Assembly: GCA_963575745.1 (NCBI GenBank)
Contig: CAUYUJ010019282.1
Span: 138,680 to 202,679, forward strand
Length of the DNA stretch: 64,000 bases
Reading direction: 5' to 3'
Source: Prorocentrum cordatum
Lineage: Eukaryota; Sar; Dinophyceae; Prorocentrales; Prorocentraceae
In this document: in pieces, positions 39,648 to 50,717 of the stretch
Position numbering within the stretch: position 1 is the first letter of the stretch
Layout: every line of letters starts with the position of its first letter
Made by a program: the position numbers and the translations under genes
Notes under the pieces: generated by a model
Seen by the model: only the letters and a program-made list of their open reading frames with translations
Told to the model about the DNA's origin: nothing
The model's database searches: none

Positions 39648-40667
39648 AATTTTGATGATTACGACAATGTGATGCCCCTCATTCCTGGATTTGCTCCGAC
39701 GCCGACTTGGCAACATTACAAACGGCTCATCCCTGGCGTTCGGTGCACCAGAAAGCAATTCCAGAATAGCGTGTACGAGATGCGCCACGTTGTGCATGGC
39801 GTAGATGGCCTTGGCCATGATCACGATGGCGGCGGTCAAGGCGATGACGGCGACGACGGCCCTGGGGATGATCCTGGAGCAGGGGCTGGAGACCATCAGG
39901 GGGGCCCTGGAGGCGGGCCTGGGGAGGAAGATGACGCCCCCGAGGGTGGCGACCTCATGGGAGATGATGGGGGCGATGGTGGAGGTGACGGAGGCGGAGG
40001 AGGCTGGGAGAAACTGAAGACATTGCGTGATCGTGCGGCCTTTACCTCAGACAACGGCAGGCTGCTTCGAGATTATTTGATGTCGTGCGTCCAAGCATTT
40101 ATGTACTTGAGCATTCTTGGCCCAAGCAGTGATGGAGCTGGAGATCAGCATTACTTCCTCCAAGTTATCAAGATGCCTGGGAACGATATCCTCCCCGAAA
40201 CGTACCGGACCAGGGAGGCCAAGAGGGGGGCGTACGACATAGTCGTGCAATATCTGGAGGTGTCGGACGCGGCGAACAACGATAAGACCTGGAACGTTTT
40301 TGCGTTGGAGGATCCCACGGCAATCGATTTGTTGGCAATCACTGGGTCAGATTTGGGAGCCACCGATAGGATTTTTACGTACTCCACGGCCGATGCTGAA
40401 GTACCTGGCTGCGTGGGCCTGACAGAGCGGAAGGTTTTGCAGTCGGCGGTGGAGTTGACGAGTAGCAACGCCCCAGTCTTGTTGTTGATGCGGTCGCTCC
40501 AGAATGATGGATGGACATCTGCCAGGCGCACCGTGCACCACACGGCCGACTGCGTCGCGAAGGTTTTCGATTCCAGGGAACCTGCCAGCAAGAGGCGGTA
40601 CTACCAGTGCCTGCGATGCCTCCCCCAGCTGTTCGCCGACGGCGCGAGGCCCTTCAGCTCGACTCAG

Positions 40668-41138
40668 GCACGAAAGCGGACAGATCTGAAACGAACGCTC
40701 GCGCTGTCGCGCTGCCGCCCCCCAGACAGGCTCGACATCGAGTGTGCCTCCCCGAATGGCCGTGTAACTTTGACAAGTCTGTATCGCCCTACCCAGCCCG
40801 CTACTAAGCCATTCCAGCCAATCCCTCCGTGTTAGCGCCTCAGGGCCCCCACCTTCAGCCTCCGAGTATCCCTCTTGGCTCGTTCTGCCCATCCCAGCCC
40901 CCGAGCTCCCTGACGCCCCCCTCGCCTGCAATCTGCCCCCCCCATATCCCCCCCCTCCTCCTCATCGGCTTAGGGCCCTGGGCAGCAAAGGCGCAAAACA
41001 AGTTTGTAAAACCAGTGCCCATTGAGAGGAGCAGGTCCCGAGTGCAAAAAGAGCCCAGGGTGGTGGGGGGAGACTCGACATGTCAAGCTGTCTTGGGGGC
41101 ACGCTGCAACGGGCGCTCTTTCAAATTCTTTTGTATAG
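40668..41138 (+). other. Intron 3 of the 36-42 kb gene, GC-AG type
   Basis: Exon ends ...TCGACTCAG (40667), intron starts GCACGA and ends TTTTGTATAG (41138), exon resumes GTCCAAGCGTTC (41139). Both sides are phase 0 and join as SSTQ / VQAFFDLLL, which restores the family pattern. The middle has a C-rich stretch at 40930-40965. Confidence 0.75.
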
Positions 41139-42099
41139 GTCCAAGCGTTCTTTGACTTGCTGCTGGTGGCCCCTGGCAGGGCGATCCCTGGCTGCGCAGC
41201 TGCCCAGTACCGTGAGTTGCTCAAGGCTTTGAAAAGCAAACGTTCGGCCGCTGATCTGGTGAATGACGACGTGGCCCTGTTAACAGCCAAGAAGGCGAAG
41301 GTTCCCAATGTTTTGATGGCCCCTGCCAAACCGTCGCTGGAGGGGGGGGGAGCGGTCTGATGACGAGTTTTGTGGAGCACAAGCAGAGCCAAGCGATCCG
41401 AAGAAGGTTGCGCCTGCTCCGAAGAAGCCTGAGCCTCATGCAGCCTCAAAGCCTGCCAAGACAAAGCTTGAGCCTCATGCAGTACCTGAGCCTGGGCCTC
41501 ACCCATCACCTATGCCGAAGGATCCCGAGCCTGTGCAGAAGACCGATGCTGTGGTTGTGCCCCAAGCGGCTGTCCCAGATCCTAGTATTGAGCCAGCGTC
41601 GGAAGCTGGTCATGAGTCTGCTTCGGGGTCCGATTCTTCTTCTTCATCCTCATCTTCATCCAGTTCTTCTGAGAGCAGGTCTGGTTCTGGAGCCGCAGCC
41701 GACAGCAGCGACGAGGCAGACGTCGAAGGGCCTGTTTGGCCTGAGGATATTTTGGGCCAGAGGTGTATCTTTGAGGAGCACGCGGCGAAAGGGTCCATGG
41801 GCTTGAGGGTTCACTGTTCTAACCCCGCTCATGGACCAACTTGTGGCAGATACCGCTCGGTGAAATTAGTTGTGGGCGAGTACGGTGTGAACTCAGCAGA
41901 GGTGTTCTTGGCCGCTTGGCTCAGGGCGGCTCCTGATTGCGACGCAGCGGGCCACAGGGCATTTAGACCCAAATTGCACGAGTTGAAAGCAGCAGCTGAA
42001 GCTTTGGGCTACGCCTAGTAGCCTGGCATGTCAGTACTGACCTTGACCGATATTTGATTTCGCTGTCCTTGCACTTATATTTTTCCTCAGTCATCTGTG

Positions 42100-42265
42100 T
42101 TGTGCTGCGTGCAAAGCATTGTTTGGGCTCGTGCAAATCACTGTTTGGATGCGTGCAAAGCAATGTTTGGCTGCGTGCAAAGCACTGTTTGGATTTGTGC
42201 AGGGCGCTAGAACACTTTCTCGCTGTGCCGCGGTGGTGCATGCAAAGCACTGTTTGGATTCAACT
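42100..42265. repeat. GTGCAAAGCACTGTTTGGAT repeats
   Basis: Six degenerate copies of a 20-24 bp unit (GCGTGCAAAGCAnTGTTTGG), the last at about 42238-42260 after a 35-bp gap. Confidence 0.85.
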
Positions 42266-42299
42266 TCGAACCTGAATAGCATGTCGAGATAGGGCGGGC

Positions 42300-42720
42300 T
42301 CTGAATATCACTGCATGCCCTCTGGAGGCCCTCTTGGAGCTAAGTGGGGGGGGGGGCCCGCGTGGACCTTAAAAGCGTATCTATAATTCGAGGTTCCGCA
42401 CTTTGCCTTCTTGGGACACCCATGAAGGGCTTCTTGGAGCCACCTGGGGTCTCTCTTGGAGCCCTCTTGGGGGGCAGATTGGAGCCGTCTCGGGACACAC
42501 CCGGGTCCCTCAGGGAGCTCTCTGCAGAACCCAACTGGACTCCAGAGGCGTGTATAGCTCGAGACCCCGAGTAATATCGTCCCCTGGGCTCTCTTGGGAC
42601 ACCCTCTGGGTTCTCTAGGAGCCATCATGGGATTGGGCCCTCTTGGAGCCCTTATCTTGGGGCCCTCTTAGAGCAATCTCGGGACCATCCAGAGGCCGAG
42701 GCATTCTTGGAGCTATCTGA
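42300..42720. repeat. Degenerate CTCTTGGAGCC / CTCTTGGGAC repeats
   Basis: Phrases such as CTTGGAGC, CTTGGGACAC and CTTGGGGCCC recur about every 10-30 bp. Same type as the decamers at 6100-6260 and 63.0-63.5 kb. Confidence 0.65.
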
Positions 42721-42995
42721 CGATCCCAACAGGGCCCCTGTGCACTACGTAAGACAGCACGCAAACACATAATTGCACCATAACGGTCAACACAACGCTG
42801 CCAGTACATACGTCGCACGTCGGGGCTTGGTGCAAACAAGGGCGCACAAGAAACCAAGACAACAAAAGAACCATGGCAACAACGCACTGTCCCTCCGTAG
42901 GCTGTTTGTGTCTCAAGCTCGCGACACTTCGGGGCATCCAGACGAGCGCCCCGCGAGGGCAACCCATTCGATCTCTCGCATCTCACTCGAGCCCC

Positions 42996-43286
42996 ATGCC
43001 GCCCAAGATGCGAGTGGCAACGCTGAAGCTCCCGAACTACGTGAAGAAAGAGGCTGACCCCGTGCTCAAGCGCCGCATGGTGAAGCTATTCAAGGTGGCA
43101 CACTTGTACAAGCTCCGCTGCACAATGACAGAGCATCGCATGTGCTTGATGCGCACGGCTTTGAACAACCTCAAAACATTGGCCGAGGCCACGATCAACA
43201 GGGACGGCGTGGTCGGAGAGGCCAACTTCCAGAAGGTTCGCGATGTTGAGAACGAGATCGACAACCGCGAATCGGTCTCGGATTGA
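42996..43286 (+). CDS. Small hypothetical protein (96 aa)
   Basis: From MPPKMRVATLKLPNY to ...EIDNRESVSD. Basic N-terminal half (VKKEADPVLKRRMVKLFKVAHLYKLR) and an amphipathic, probably helical, C-terminal half. The upstream in-frame Met at 42873 would add 41 unlikely residues. Composition is more protein-like than nearby repeat frames, but I do not recognise a family. It could be an exon of a larger gene. Confidence 0.4.
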   Translation: MPPKMRVATLKLPNYVKKEADPVLKRRMVKLFKVAHLYKLRCTMTEHRMCLMRTALNNLKTLAEATINRDGVVGEANFQKVRDVENEIDNRESVSD

Positions 43287-43547
43287 GGCCTAGAATGGAT
43301 CTTCTCCTAACGGGGAGTGCATTGCAGTCTCTTGTGGTGCCCAGACATCACGGTATCTTGGTAGCATCTTCTGAGTCTGTGAGTTCTGCCGTTTTGGAGC
43401 GGCCGTCGGCCGTCGCACTTGCGAGAGACGTCCGGAGTTGGGCCTTCTTATGTGACAGCGCTGCTTCTTAAGACGGCGGCCAGCCCTGCGGGCAAGCGCA
43501 GCGAGCGAAAAAAACACATCCATCACATTGCAAAATCACCGACGAGG

Positions 43548-43690
43548 CATCTGGGGTTAGGCCGTCTTGGGGCGTCTTGGGTTGGGCCGTCTGGGGTTGG
43601 GCCGTCTGGAGTTGAGCCGTCATGGGTTGGGCCGTCTTGGGTTAGGCCATCTTGGGCGTTCATGGGTTGGGCCGTCGTGGGTCTTCTATG
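43548..43690. repeat. GGGTTGGGCCGTCTTGG repeats
   Basis: About eight copies of a 15-20 bp unit ending in GGGCCGTC(T/A)TGG, the same core as the other decamer families. Confidence 0.8.
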
Positions 43691-43794
43691 CTCTCAGCTT
43701 AGGGCGCGTAGCAGGAGCGCGCGGTTTCTATTATCAAGACGTGGACATGCACGCTGCCATGCCTACGCTTCGCGTTGCACGGCCATGATGCAAT

Positions 43795-44275
43795 TGATCG
43801 TGCATTGCATTGCAGTGCATTGCATTGCATTGTACTGTATTCTAATCTACTGTACTGCACTGTACTGTAATGTATTGTATTATATTCGTACTGCATTTGC
43901 ATTGTATGATATTGTAGTGTAGTGTACTGTACTGTATTGTTCCGTGTTGCATTGCATTGTAAAAATGAATTGTCTGTATTGTATTGTACTGTACTGTATT
44001 GCGTTGTGAAAATGTATTGTATAGTTTTGTGATATACTGCGTTGTAATGTGGTGTATTGTATTGTATTTTGAAACTGAGTTGTATGGCATTGTATACTTT
44101 GTATTGTACTGTATTGTAGTGTACTGTATCGTATTGTACTGTACTGTATTGTAGTATACTGTATTGTATTGTATTTCGAAAGTGAAGTGTATTGTACTGT
44201 TCTGTCTTGTATTGCATCGCATTGCATTGTGAAAATGTGCATTGTATTGTACTGTACTGTATTGTACTGCATTGA
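43795..44275. repeat. TGTAT/TGTAC pentamer array
   Basis: About 480 bp in which TGTAT, TGTAC, TGCAT and TGTAG pentamers alternate (core TGTATTGTACTGTATTG). Interrupted by GAAAATG phrases near 43962, 44007 and 44230. Minus-strand frames (YNTVQYNT) are translations of the repeat. Confidence 0.9.
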
Positions 44276-44447
44276 AAAAGCTTAGGACACCACGGAACAG
44301 CTAAGAAAACAAATGGGATTTTCCAGTGAGATTTCCTTCGCAATGATTGCAATGAGTTGCAATCGTTGCAATGCAACCCCCTTTGAGAAATTGATTTGTT
44401 TTCTCATACACCGAGTGAGAGAGAACCAACGCTTCTATTGATCGTGC

Positions 44448-44540
44448 AACGTCATGCTTGACATACACGTCATGCTTGACATACACAGTCATACACGTCT
44501 TGATTGACATACACACGTCATGCTTGACACACATCATGCT
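44448..44540. repeat. CGTCATGCTTGACATACACA repeats
   Basis: Five imperfect copies of a ~20 bp unit. Confidence 0.85.
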
Positions 44541-46100
44541 TTGTTTATTAGATGCGGCTTACAGGTGGTGCAGGATTTGTTTGTGAGGTGGGACTTGATG
44601 TTCGTATCCAGGGTACTACTTACAATGCTGCGGGGTTTGTTTGGTGTGAGACCTGTTCGCGTTTACAGCTCAGGGGCACTTCTGATCTGCCGCGTCTGGC
44701 ATTGGGCCGAGGGGGCGCGGCCGCGGGCTTAGGGTTAGACATTGTACAGGCGCAGTTTTTAGGCTTAGGGCTTCGGGCGTAGGGCTTAGGAACCATGCGA
44801 AATTTTCCATGCACCCTCGGCGCGCGAATCCCTGACGCACCGTTGCATTGTCCGCCAGCGAAACAAGTTTCCGCGCCGACCTCGCATCTTCTGCCCCCCC
44901 CCCCTCCCCTCCTCCCCCCCCCCATCCGGGTTCAGTATATGCGCGGGCCGTTTGGGGTCGCAGTATGTCCGCGCCTTCGCGGGGTGCCAGCGTCGCGAGG
45001 CACGCGCTGCTCGCGGGGGCACAGGGCCGCGCGTAACCTGCGAGACCTGCGAGACTTGCATGGGGGCATCGGGGCCCCACCAATATTTTTGTTTGAAAAA
45101 AAAGCGCGTTTGCCGCGCGCTTACATTATGCGCGCGGCAGCTTAAATGCACATAGCGACCCCTTTGAGGCTATCCGCGAAAAGCGCGACGGTGGCACGAT
45201 ATGGGCAATGTAAAGACAGATGCCTGGCACACCACGCGCGATGGTTCTATGCTCAACGCGAACGTATGCACCATGCTGCAGAGGGTAATGCGATGCCGCT
45301 AACGCATAGTTAGGGCGTAGTGAAGATATGATTTTGACGTCGCTGGAACATTCTGGCCTGCACCGTTGGGAATTGGGCCGACGGCGGAGGGCCTCGGTAA
45401 GAGGCTGCGGCGGTAGTACAGTCTTGGGCATATGCATTCGGGTTTTGTCTCAATGCCTGCGCTGTGCATGAATTCTCGCCGCGCGTATCTCTGGCGCACC
45501 GACGTGGTGCCCGCGAGCGAAATATTGTTCCCCCGCCGACTTTGCGCATTGCCCGCGGCGCCATGGTCTCTCCTACAGACGTGGTATCGCGAACGTGGCT
45601 ACCGCGAAGACATCGCGCCGCGGCTCTGTACACGGCGCTCCATGCTGCCGCACTGTGTGTAGCATGTCCATGGGCGCCCCGCCGTGCTCTAGGGCGCGGC
45701 CGCGGGCTTCGTGCCATTTGGCACGGCGACAAAGGTGGCGCGTCCTGTGGCACTACCCGACTTCGGGCGATGTCCCTCCTGGGCAAAGAAGACTGCGGCG
45801 TCGCTCCGTGAACCACAAGGGTCCTGGGCGCGGCGCGAGGGTCACCACTAGGCGGTCGTTCTGGGCGCGTCGCGGCAACACTAGAACCCGCGGGGCGCCT
45901 CGCTGGTCGACGCTAGACAGCGGCCGCGGCGCTCTGAGCTGCGCCACGAGACGGGGGTGGCGCCCGCGTGATGTCTACGCATGCCACGTAGGCGCCCACG
46001 GGATGTCTGCGTCGGCACGCAGGCGCCTCGCGGGATGTCTACGCATGGCACGTAGGCTACCTCACCACCACTACAGCCTTCGGCTGAACTCTTCAACATA
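44541..46100. other. GC-rich DNA without a recognisable gene
   Basis: Overlapping frames on both strands are Arg/Ala/Pro-rich and contradict one another. Notable are a C-rich tract at 44892-44930, GGGCTTAGGG phrases at 44726-44790, and a GCGCGC...GCGCGC pair at 45104-45138. No domain seen. Confidence 0.45.
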
Positions 46101-46104
46101 CACT

Positions 46105-46382
46105 AGACCGCGACTAGACCGCGACTAGACCGCGACTAGACCACGACTAGGCCACGACTAGACCATGACTAGACCACGACTAGACCACGACTAGACCGCG
46201 ACTAGACCACGACTAGAAAATTTACACTTTCTTGAAACATCTGCACCACCGCGACTAGACCACGACTAGACCGCGACTAGACCACGACTAGACCACGACT
46301 AGACCGCGACTAGACCACGACTAGACCACGACTAGACCGCGACTAGACCGCGACTAGACCGCGACTAGACCGCGACTAGAAA
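46105..46382. repeat. 12-bp tandem repeat CGCGACTAGACC
   Basis: About 20 copies of C(G/A)CGACTAGACC in two blocks (about 46105-46216 and 46252-46382), split by ~35 bp of unrelated AT-rich DNA. Each unit contains CTAG. A related phrase (CCACTAGACCA) repeats at 57370-57410. Confidence 0.92.
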
Positions 46383-46444
46383 AACCATGTGATCACTAGG
46401 ATACCACTAGGAGCGGACCTGGGACCACTACGAGCTCACCATGG

Positions 46445-46562
46445 GCACACGGTGCACCACTACGCAATACACACTCACAATCTACAGAAAACTACGCCAT
46501 ACACACTCACAACCTACAGGAAACTACGCCATACACACTCACAATCTACAGGGCACTACGAA
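46445..46562. repeat. 35-bp tandem repeat, three units
   Basis: Three units built on TACACACTCACAATCTACAG followed by AAACTACGCCA or a variant. Confidence 0.88.
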
Positions 46563-47180
46563 AAGCTCCGCGGCCCCGCGACTGCGACTTTCCTGGCGGG
46601 GGGTCGTCGGCGCCGCGCTCTACGCCGCAGCCCCTGTCGGCCTTGACTTCATTAGGAAGGCGAGCGGGGCGCCCTCCCCCAGACTAAGACGCTTCGCAGA
46701 CAATTTGGTTGCCGTCTATGCGTCTCGGCGCGGCCCCAGGGGAACCTCTTGCGTGGCACGGCGGCACTCGCCGCGTCCTCTAAGCCAGCTCGAGCGTCGC
46801 TTGCTGGGTACCAGGACGCCTCGCCGCGGTGCGCGGCGGCGAATACACCCCGCCGCTTTCGGGCGCCACGAGGCGCGCCTGCGCTTGCCGCGCGGCCGCG
46901 CCGCTGCTTCATTCTGCAGGGGCTCTCTTTGCTGCCGCGCGCTGTGCGGGGCACGGCGCCTGCTCGCGCGAGCCGCCATGGCGAGTGGCCGACGAGCGCC
47001 ATGGTTGGGATTGCCAAGTACCTGCCCGACGCGAGGTGCGAAGCGATGCACCCCCTGCGTGGCGGACGGCCGTGCGCATGGGGCCGCGTCAGGACCGTGC
47101 CCGACCCCCCCCCGTTCTGGGGGCCACATTGAGTCTGGCGTTCAATGTGCTCCGCGCTCCGAGTTGGGAACATTGCAAAC
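46563..47180. other. GC-rich DNA, no supported gene
   Basis: Long frames exist on both strands (for example plus 46441-47220 and minus 47290-46652), but all are Arg/Ala/Gly-rich with no domain, as expected from GC-rich DNA with few stops. Confidence 0.4.
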
Positions 47181-47585
47181 CGTTTGGCGCGCATCGCGCG
47201 CCAGGATCTACACGTTGTAAACGGAGCAAAAAAACGAACACTTACCCCCCCCCCCCCTCCCCCCCCCCCAAAACGTTGACCAAAAAACAAAAACTAAAAA
47301 ACACAACGCTACAAACGCAACGCCTAACCGCAAACCCCTCTAACAAACAAAATGCACCCCCCTCCCCCCCCCCCCCCCCCCCCCCCGCCCCATCCCCGCC
47401 CCCCCCCCGCCGCGCGCGCTCCATTTAAGCGCGCTCCGCGCGCAGAGTTGCTCATGATCTCAACCCGCAGCGCGCTTCGCGCGCCGAGGTGCAAACGTTG
47501 CAAAAAGTGTAGCGCGCATCGCGCGCCGATATGTAGACGTTGTAAAACCGTGTAGCGCGCTTCGCGCGCAGAGTTGCCGCCGCCG
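47181..47585. repeat. GCGCGC-TTC/ATC-GCGCGC hairpin repeats with a C-rich tract
   Basis: Perfect short hairpins GCGCGC(A/T)TCGCGCGC recur at about 47185, 47430, 47470, 47513 and 47556, spaced about 42 bp in the tandem part, each followed by a (C/G)A...TG(C/T)AAACGTTG(C/T)AAA-like phrase. The interval 47245-47420 is dominated by C runs. Confidence 0.8.
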
Positions 47586-47990
47586 CCGCCTAACGCACTT
47601 CGGCATATATGCGCTCTCAGTCGCGCTCGGCAGCCGAACTCTTTTGCCGTGAGCTACCGTTGCATCGGCCTCGGGATGGTCAGGGCGGCCCACAATGCCA
47701 TCGGGAGGGGGGGGGGGGGGGCTTCGGGAAACGAAAGTTCGATGCCCCGAGCGCATGCCACAAGAAACAATGGTAAGAACGCCTGCGGCATCTCAAGCCC
47801 GATGTCTTAAGCCCCCCAGGGCATCGGGCTGCATGTGTCCAAGGCGGCGTTGCGCATTCAGTTGATTACGGAGCAGGGCGCGGGGGTCTTCGGAGAATTC
47901 TTCCCATGCTCGAAGTAATGGCAGGGCGCGTTCGGCATATTGAACCCGATGTCCTGAAAGGCTCCCAGGCCATCAGGCTTCAGATGCCCA
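47586..47990. other. Intergenic, nothing recognised
   Basis: A G homopolymer lies at 47705-47719. Frames are short and contradictory. Confidence 0.4.
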
Positions 47991-48665
47991 GACCGTCTCC
48001 CGAGAGTGTCGGGGCAACGCACTGGGCATCTTAAGTCTGGTGCCACAGGCGCGCCGCCGCTGAGAATCATGGGGGGGGCGCCCAAGGCACCTGGAGTCCG
48101 ATGCCTGAAATCTCCCAGGGCATCTTTGGTCATCTTGACGCATCTCGGAGCGGTTGGTGAGCCTTCTTGGGCGTGGCACGGCCGCGCCGCATCTTCAAAC
48201 AAAAAAAAAAAGCTGATGGAGTTTTTCTTTTAAAAAAGGAGGGGGGGGGGGTGCTGGGGGCCTCTTGGGATGTTGCACGGCCGTACCACATCATATCTTG
48301 GGTGTGTCAGGGGTCAGATTGGGGCCAGATTGGGCCATCTAGGGTCGTCTTGACGCATATTGGGGCGGGTTTGGGGAGCCCTCTGGGATATGGCATGGCC
48401 GCGCCACATCGTCAAGCGGCCCCTGGAGGGGGGCATTGGGAGCCTCTTGGGGAGTGGCACGGCCGTGTTAAAGATTTCCCCGAGTGTGGCTAAGGTCAGC
48501 TTGGGGCCGTGCTGGGTCATCTTGGGTCATCTTGACGCACATTGGCGCGGTGTTGGGAGCCCTTTGAAGATGCGGTACGGCCGTGCCGCATCTTCAAAGT
48601 GCTGGTGGAGGGGATCCTGGGAGCCTCTAGGGATGTGACGCGGCCCGTGCCACATCTTATCGTTG
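47991..48665. repeat. Palindrome-bearing repeats (GGCACGGCCGTGCC core)
   Basis: Six or so diverged units of 60-120 bp, each with a TTGGGA-type lead, a palindromic GATGTGGCACGGCCGTGCCACATC-like core and a TTGGGGCC(A/G)...CTTGACGCA tail. Cores are near 48172, 48275, 48393, 48457, 48580 and 48640. Confidence 0.75.
48562..48599. repeat. 38-bp near-perfect palindrome
   Basis: CTTTGAAGATGCGG at the left arm is matched by CCGCATCTTCAAAG at the right, with centre TACGGCCGTG. Only one of 19 base pairs is mismatched. Confidence 0.92.
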
Positions 48666-48799
48666 GTGTGTCCAAGGCCAAGTTGGGGTCATATAGGCCC
48701 ATTTTGGGCATCTAGCCACAAGGACAAAGAAAAGTTCAGTTTCGGAAAGCACTTCGCAGCTTTAGCAAAAAATGAATTGCGAGCTTTGGTAAAACATGC

Positions 48800-49240
48800 G
48801 GAAACAGGGGCGCGTGGCAATCGTGATGCGACCGAATTGGGACACGGCGCCCTGCCTGGCGCGCGGCGCGGGCAAATCGCGATGCGACCTAATTGGGGGT
48901 CTCGCGCAGTGTTTTCCACGCGGCCGTGGGCCATTCGCGCTGCGACCTAATTGGGGGTCTCACCCCATGCTTGGCCGCGTGCAAACCGCGACGCGGCTAA
49001 ATTGGGGCCGCGCGCCCTGCCTGGCACGCGACCGTGGGCAATTCGCGATGCGACATAATTGGGGTCTTACACCCTGCCTGGTACACGGCCGCTGGCAAAT
49101 CGCGAGGCGACCTAATTGGGGTCTGACGCCCTTCTTGGCACCTGGCCGCAGGCAAACCGCGATGCGTCCTAATTGGGGTCCCACGCCGAGGTTGGCACGC
49201 GGCCTTTGGCAAATCGAGATGCGACCTCATTGGGTTTTAC
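48800..49240. repeat. ~60-bp tandem repeat, about 8 units
   Basis: Units contain GGCAAATCGCGATGCGACCTAATTGGGGTC(T/C) and a CTGGCACGCGGCCG-like half. The plus-strand frame from 48796 to 49491 is a repeat translation. Confidence 0.9.
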
Positions 49241-49244
49241 ACAA

Positions 49245-49765
49245 GCAGGGTGTGCAAACAAGCGTCACTCAAGACAAGTTCGATTCAATTGTAAGTACTC
49301 CCTGGGGACCGAAAACAAAAAAAAAAACGCCACTTGTCAGAGATTGCTGGGGTACGAAGACAAAGCCCGCATCACCTGCATGTAGTAGTCAGAGTACAGA
49401 AACAAATCCAGCGTCACGTGTGCGTAATATCTATGGCGCACGGATTGGAAGAGGTCTCACACAAAACACATCCCGCATCACTTGTAAGTAGCATCTGGGT
49501 TGAAAAAAAAATCCCGCATCGCTCGTAAGTGCCAGCCAGCCTACGAAAACAAATAAAGGATCGCGTGCACGTAGTGTCAACAAAAAAGGAATATCACAAC
49601 TTGTAAGTAGTACTGGGACCACCAAAACAAACCCAGGTCGTACACGAACCAAATCCAGCATCACTTTAAAGTGATACTTGGGATACAATTGGACAAACCC
49701 TGCATACCTTGTACGTGCTATCAGAATGCGCAAACATACCGCCTCATTTGCAAGTAATACCATGA
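49245..49765. repeat. Degenerate ~50-60 bp repeat
   Basis: Recurring AAACAAA..CCCGCATCACTTGTAAGTAG phrases (near 49365, 49407, 49465, 49510, 49545, 49590, 49650), strongly diverged. Confidence 0.65.
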
Positions 49766-49819
49766 ATACAAACGCACGTCGCTGAGAGCATATCAGTGGG
49801 CTGAGGAGGGGGGGGCAAG

Positions 49820-50395
49820 CGTACAGGGGAGACTTGTACAGCTTCGCTGGTAGAGGGACATTCTGTGTTGTATCGTAGGGGTCTCATTTTTTGTATAGCT
49901 TCGCTGGTAAAGGGACACATGTTTTGCATTGCGTCGCTGGTGCCCAAACATTTTTTTGTATACCGACGCTGGCAGAGCAAAGCAATTCATTGTACAGTTT
50001 CCCTGGTAGAGGACCGACATGGTTTTGTATAGCTTCCTTTGTACAGGAACATTAGTTTTGGTATAGCTTCGCTGGTAGATGAACAATATTGCATGTATAG
50101 CTTCGCTGGTAGGGGAACAACCTTGTTTGTGTAGCCTCGCTGGTACAGAGACCATATTTGTTTTATATATTCGCTTGTAATGGGCCAACCTTTTTTGTAT
50201 ACCTTCGCTGGTACAAAACATCTTTGTTTGAATGGCCTCGCTTGTAGAGGACCAATATTTCTTGTATAGCTTCGCTACCAGAGGAACAATATGTTTGGTA
50301 TAGCTTCGCTGGTACAGAAACAGCATTGTTTGCATAGCTTCGCAGGTACATGAACAACCTTTTTTGCATAGCTTCGCTTGGAGAGGAAACACATG
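49820..50395. repeat. TTGTATAGCTTCGCTGGTAG repeats, ~11 units
   Basis: Units of about 45-58 bp: TTTGTATAGCTTCGCTGGTAgagGaaCAA plus a variable spacer. Confidence 0.9.
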
Positions 50396-50717
50396 GGGCG
50401 CCGTCTTGGGCTATATGGTGCTTCGGTTTGGACCACGTAGTAGGGAATCTAGTTCCTCTTGGAAGTATGTTCGAGGCGATCGTGTTGGGCAATCTGGGCA
50501 TAACTTGAAGTTTCTGTTTGGGCCGTCTCGGAAGTGTCTCCTGGAATTTGACGACGTAGTTTCCTGAACCACAGGCGCACAGGGGGGCGGCTGGACATCG
50601 AACTCACCGTTGGATGCCATTTGTGGCTTGAGTCTTTCCCATCGCTTTCACGAGTTACGTGGGTCTGGTCTGGCATTTCATTTACATCATACTTAGTTCT
50701 TCGTTTCTCTCCAGCAC

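Larger units (their letters stand above)
36288..42018 (+). pseudogene. Dinoflagellate hypothetical-family gene, broken; possible DDE-like domain
   Basis: Coding parts: about 36288-38240, 38858-39300, 39648-40667, 41139-42018, all in one phase except the last stretch. An in-frame TAA at 37449-37451 splits an otherwise continuous frame (SPQHRGK then LYASSIDIF), and a G run at 41342-41350 shifts frame before DDEFCGAQAEPSDPKK. The layout matches an abundant dinoflagellate protein type I know without function: VDGSPQHRG; GKTVALLWQLTLVFGP; RGILTDSGVE; GWRHTFDWVITRGLS; VFDSREPASKRRYYQCL; and a C-terminal CSNPAHGPTCGRYRSVKL with AAWLR. Asp 37422-37424 (in VDGSP) and Asp 37653-37655 (in TDSGVE) could be the first two acids of an RNase H-like transposase fold (inference). 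A Gly/Asp-rich insert lies at 39815-40005 and a poly-Ser tract at 41634-41670. The start is unclear; Met at 36360 is an alternative. Confidence 0.7.

Noticed and set aside
43699-44376. Minus-strand YNTVQYNT-rich frame
   Set aside because: Translation of the TGTAY pentamer array.
44720-44790. GGGCTTAGGG phrases as telomeric repeats
   Set aside because: Only scattered TTAGGG-like words, not a tandem TTTAGGG array.
46441-47290. Two opposing long GC-rich frames
   Set aside because: Arg/Ala/Gly composition on both strands and no domain, as expected from high GC content alone.
48796-49491. 231-codon plus-strand frame
   Set aside because: Made of 60-bp tandem units (RPNWG repeats); divisible by three and repeat-derived.
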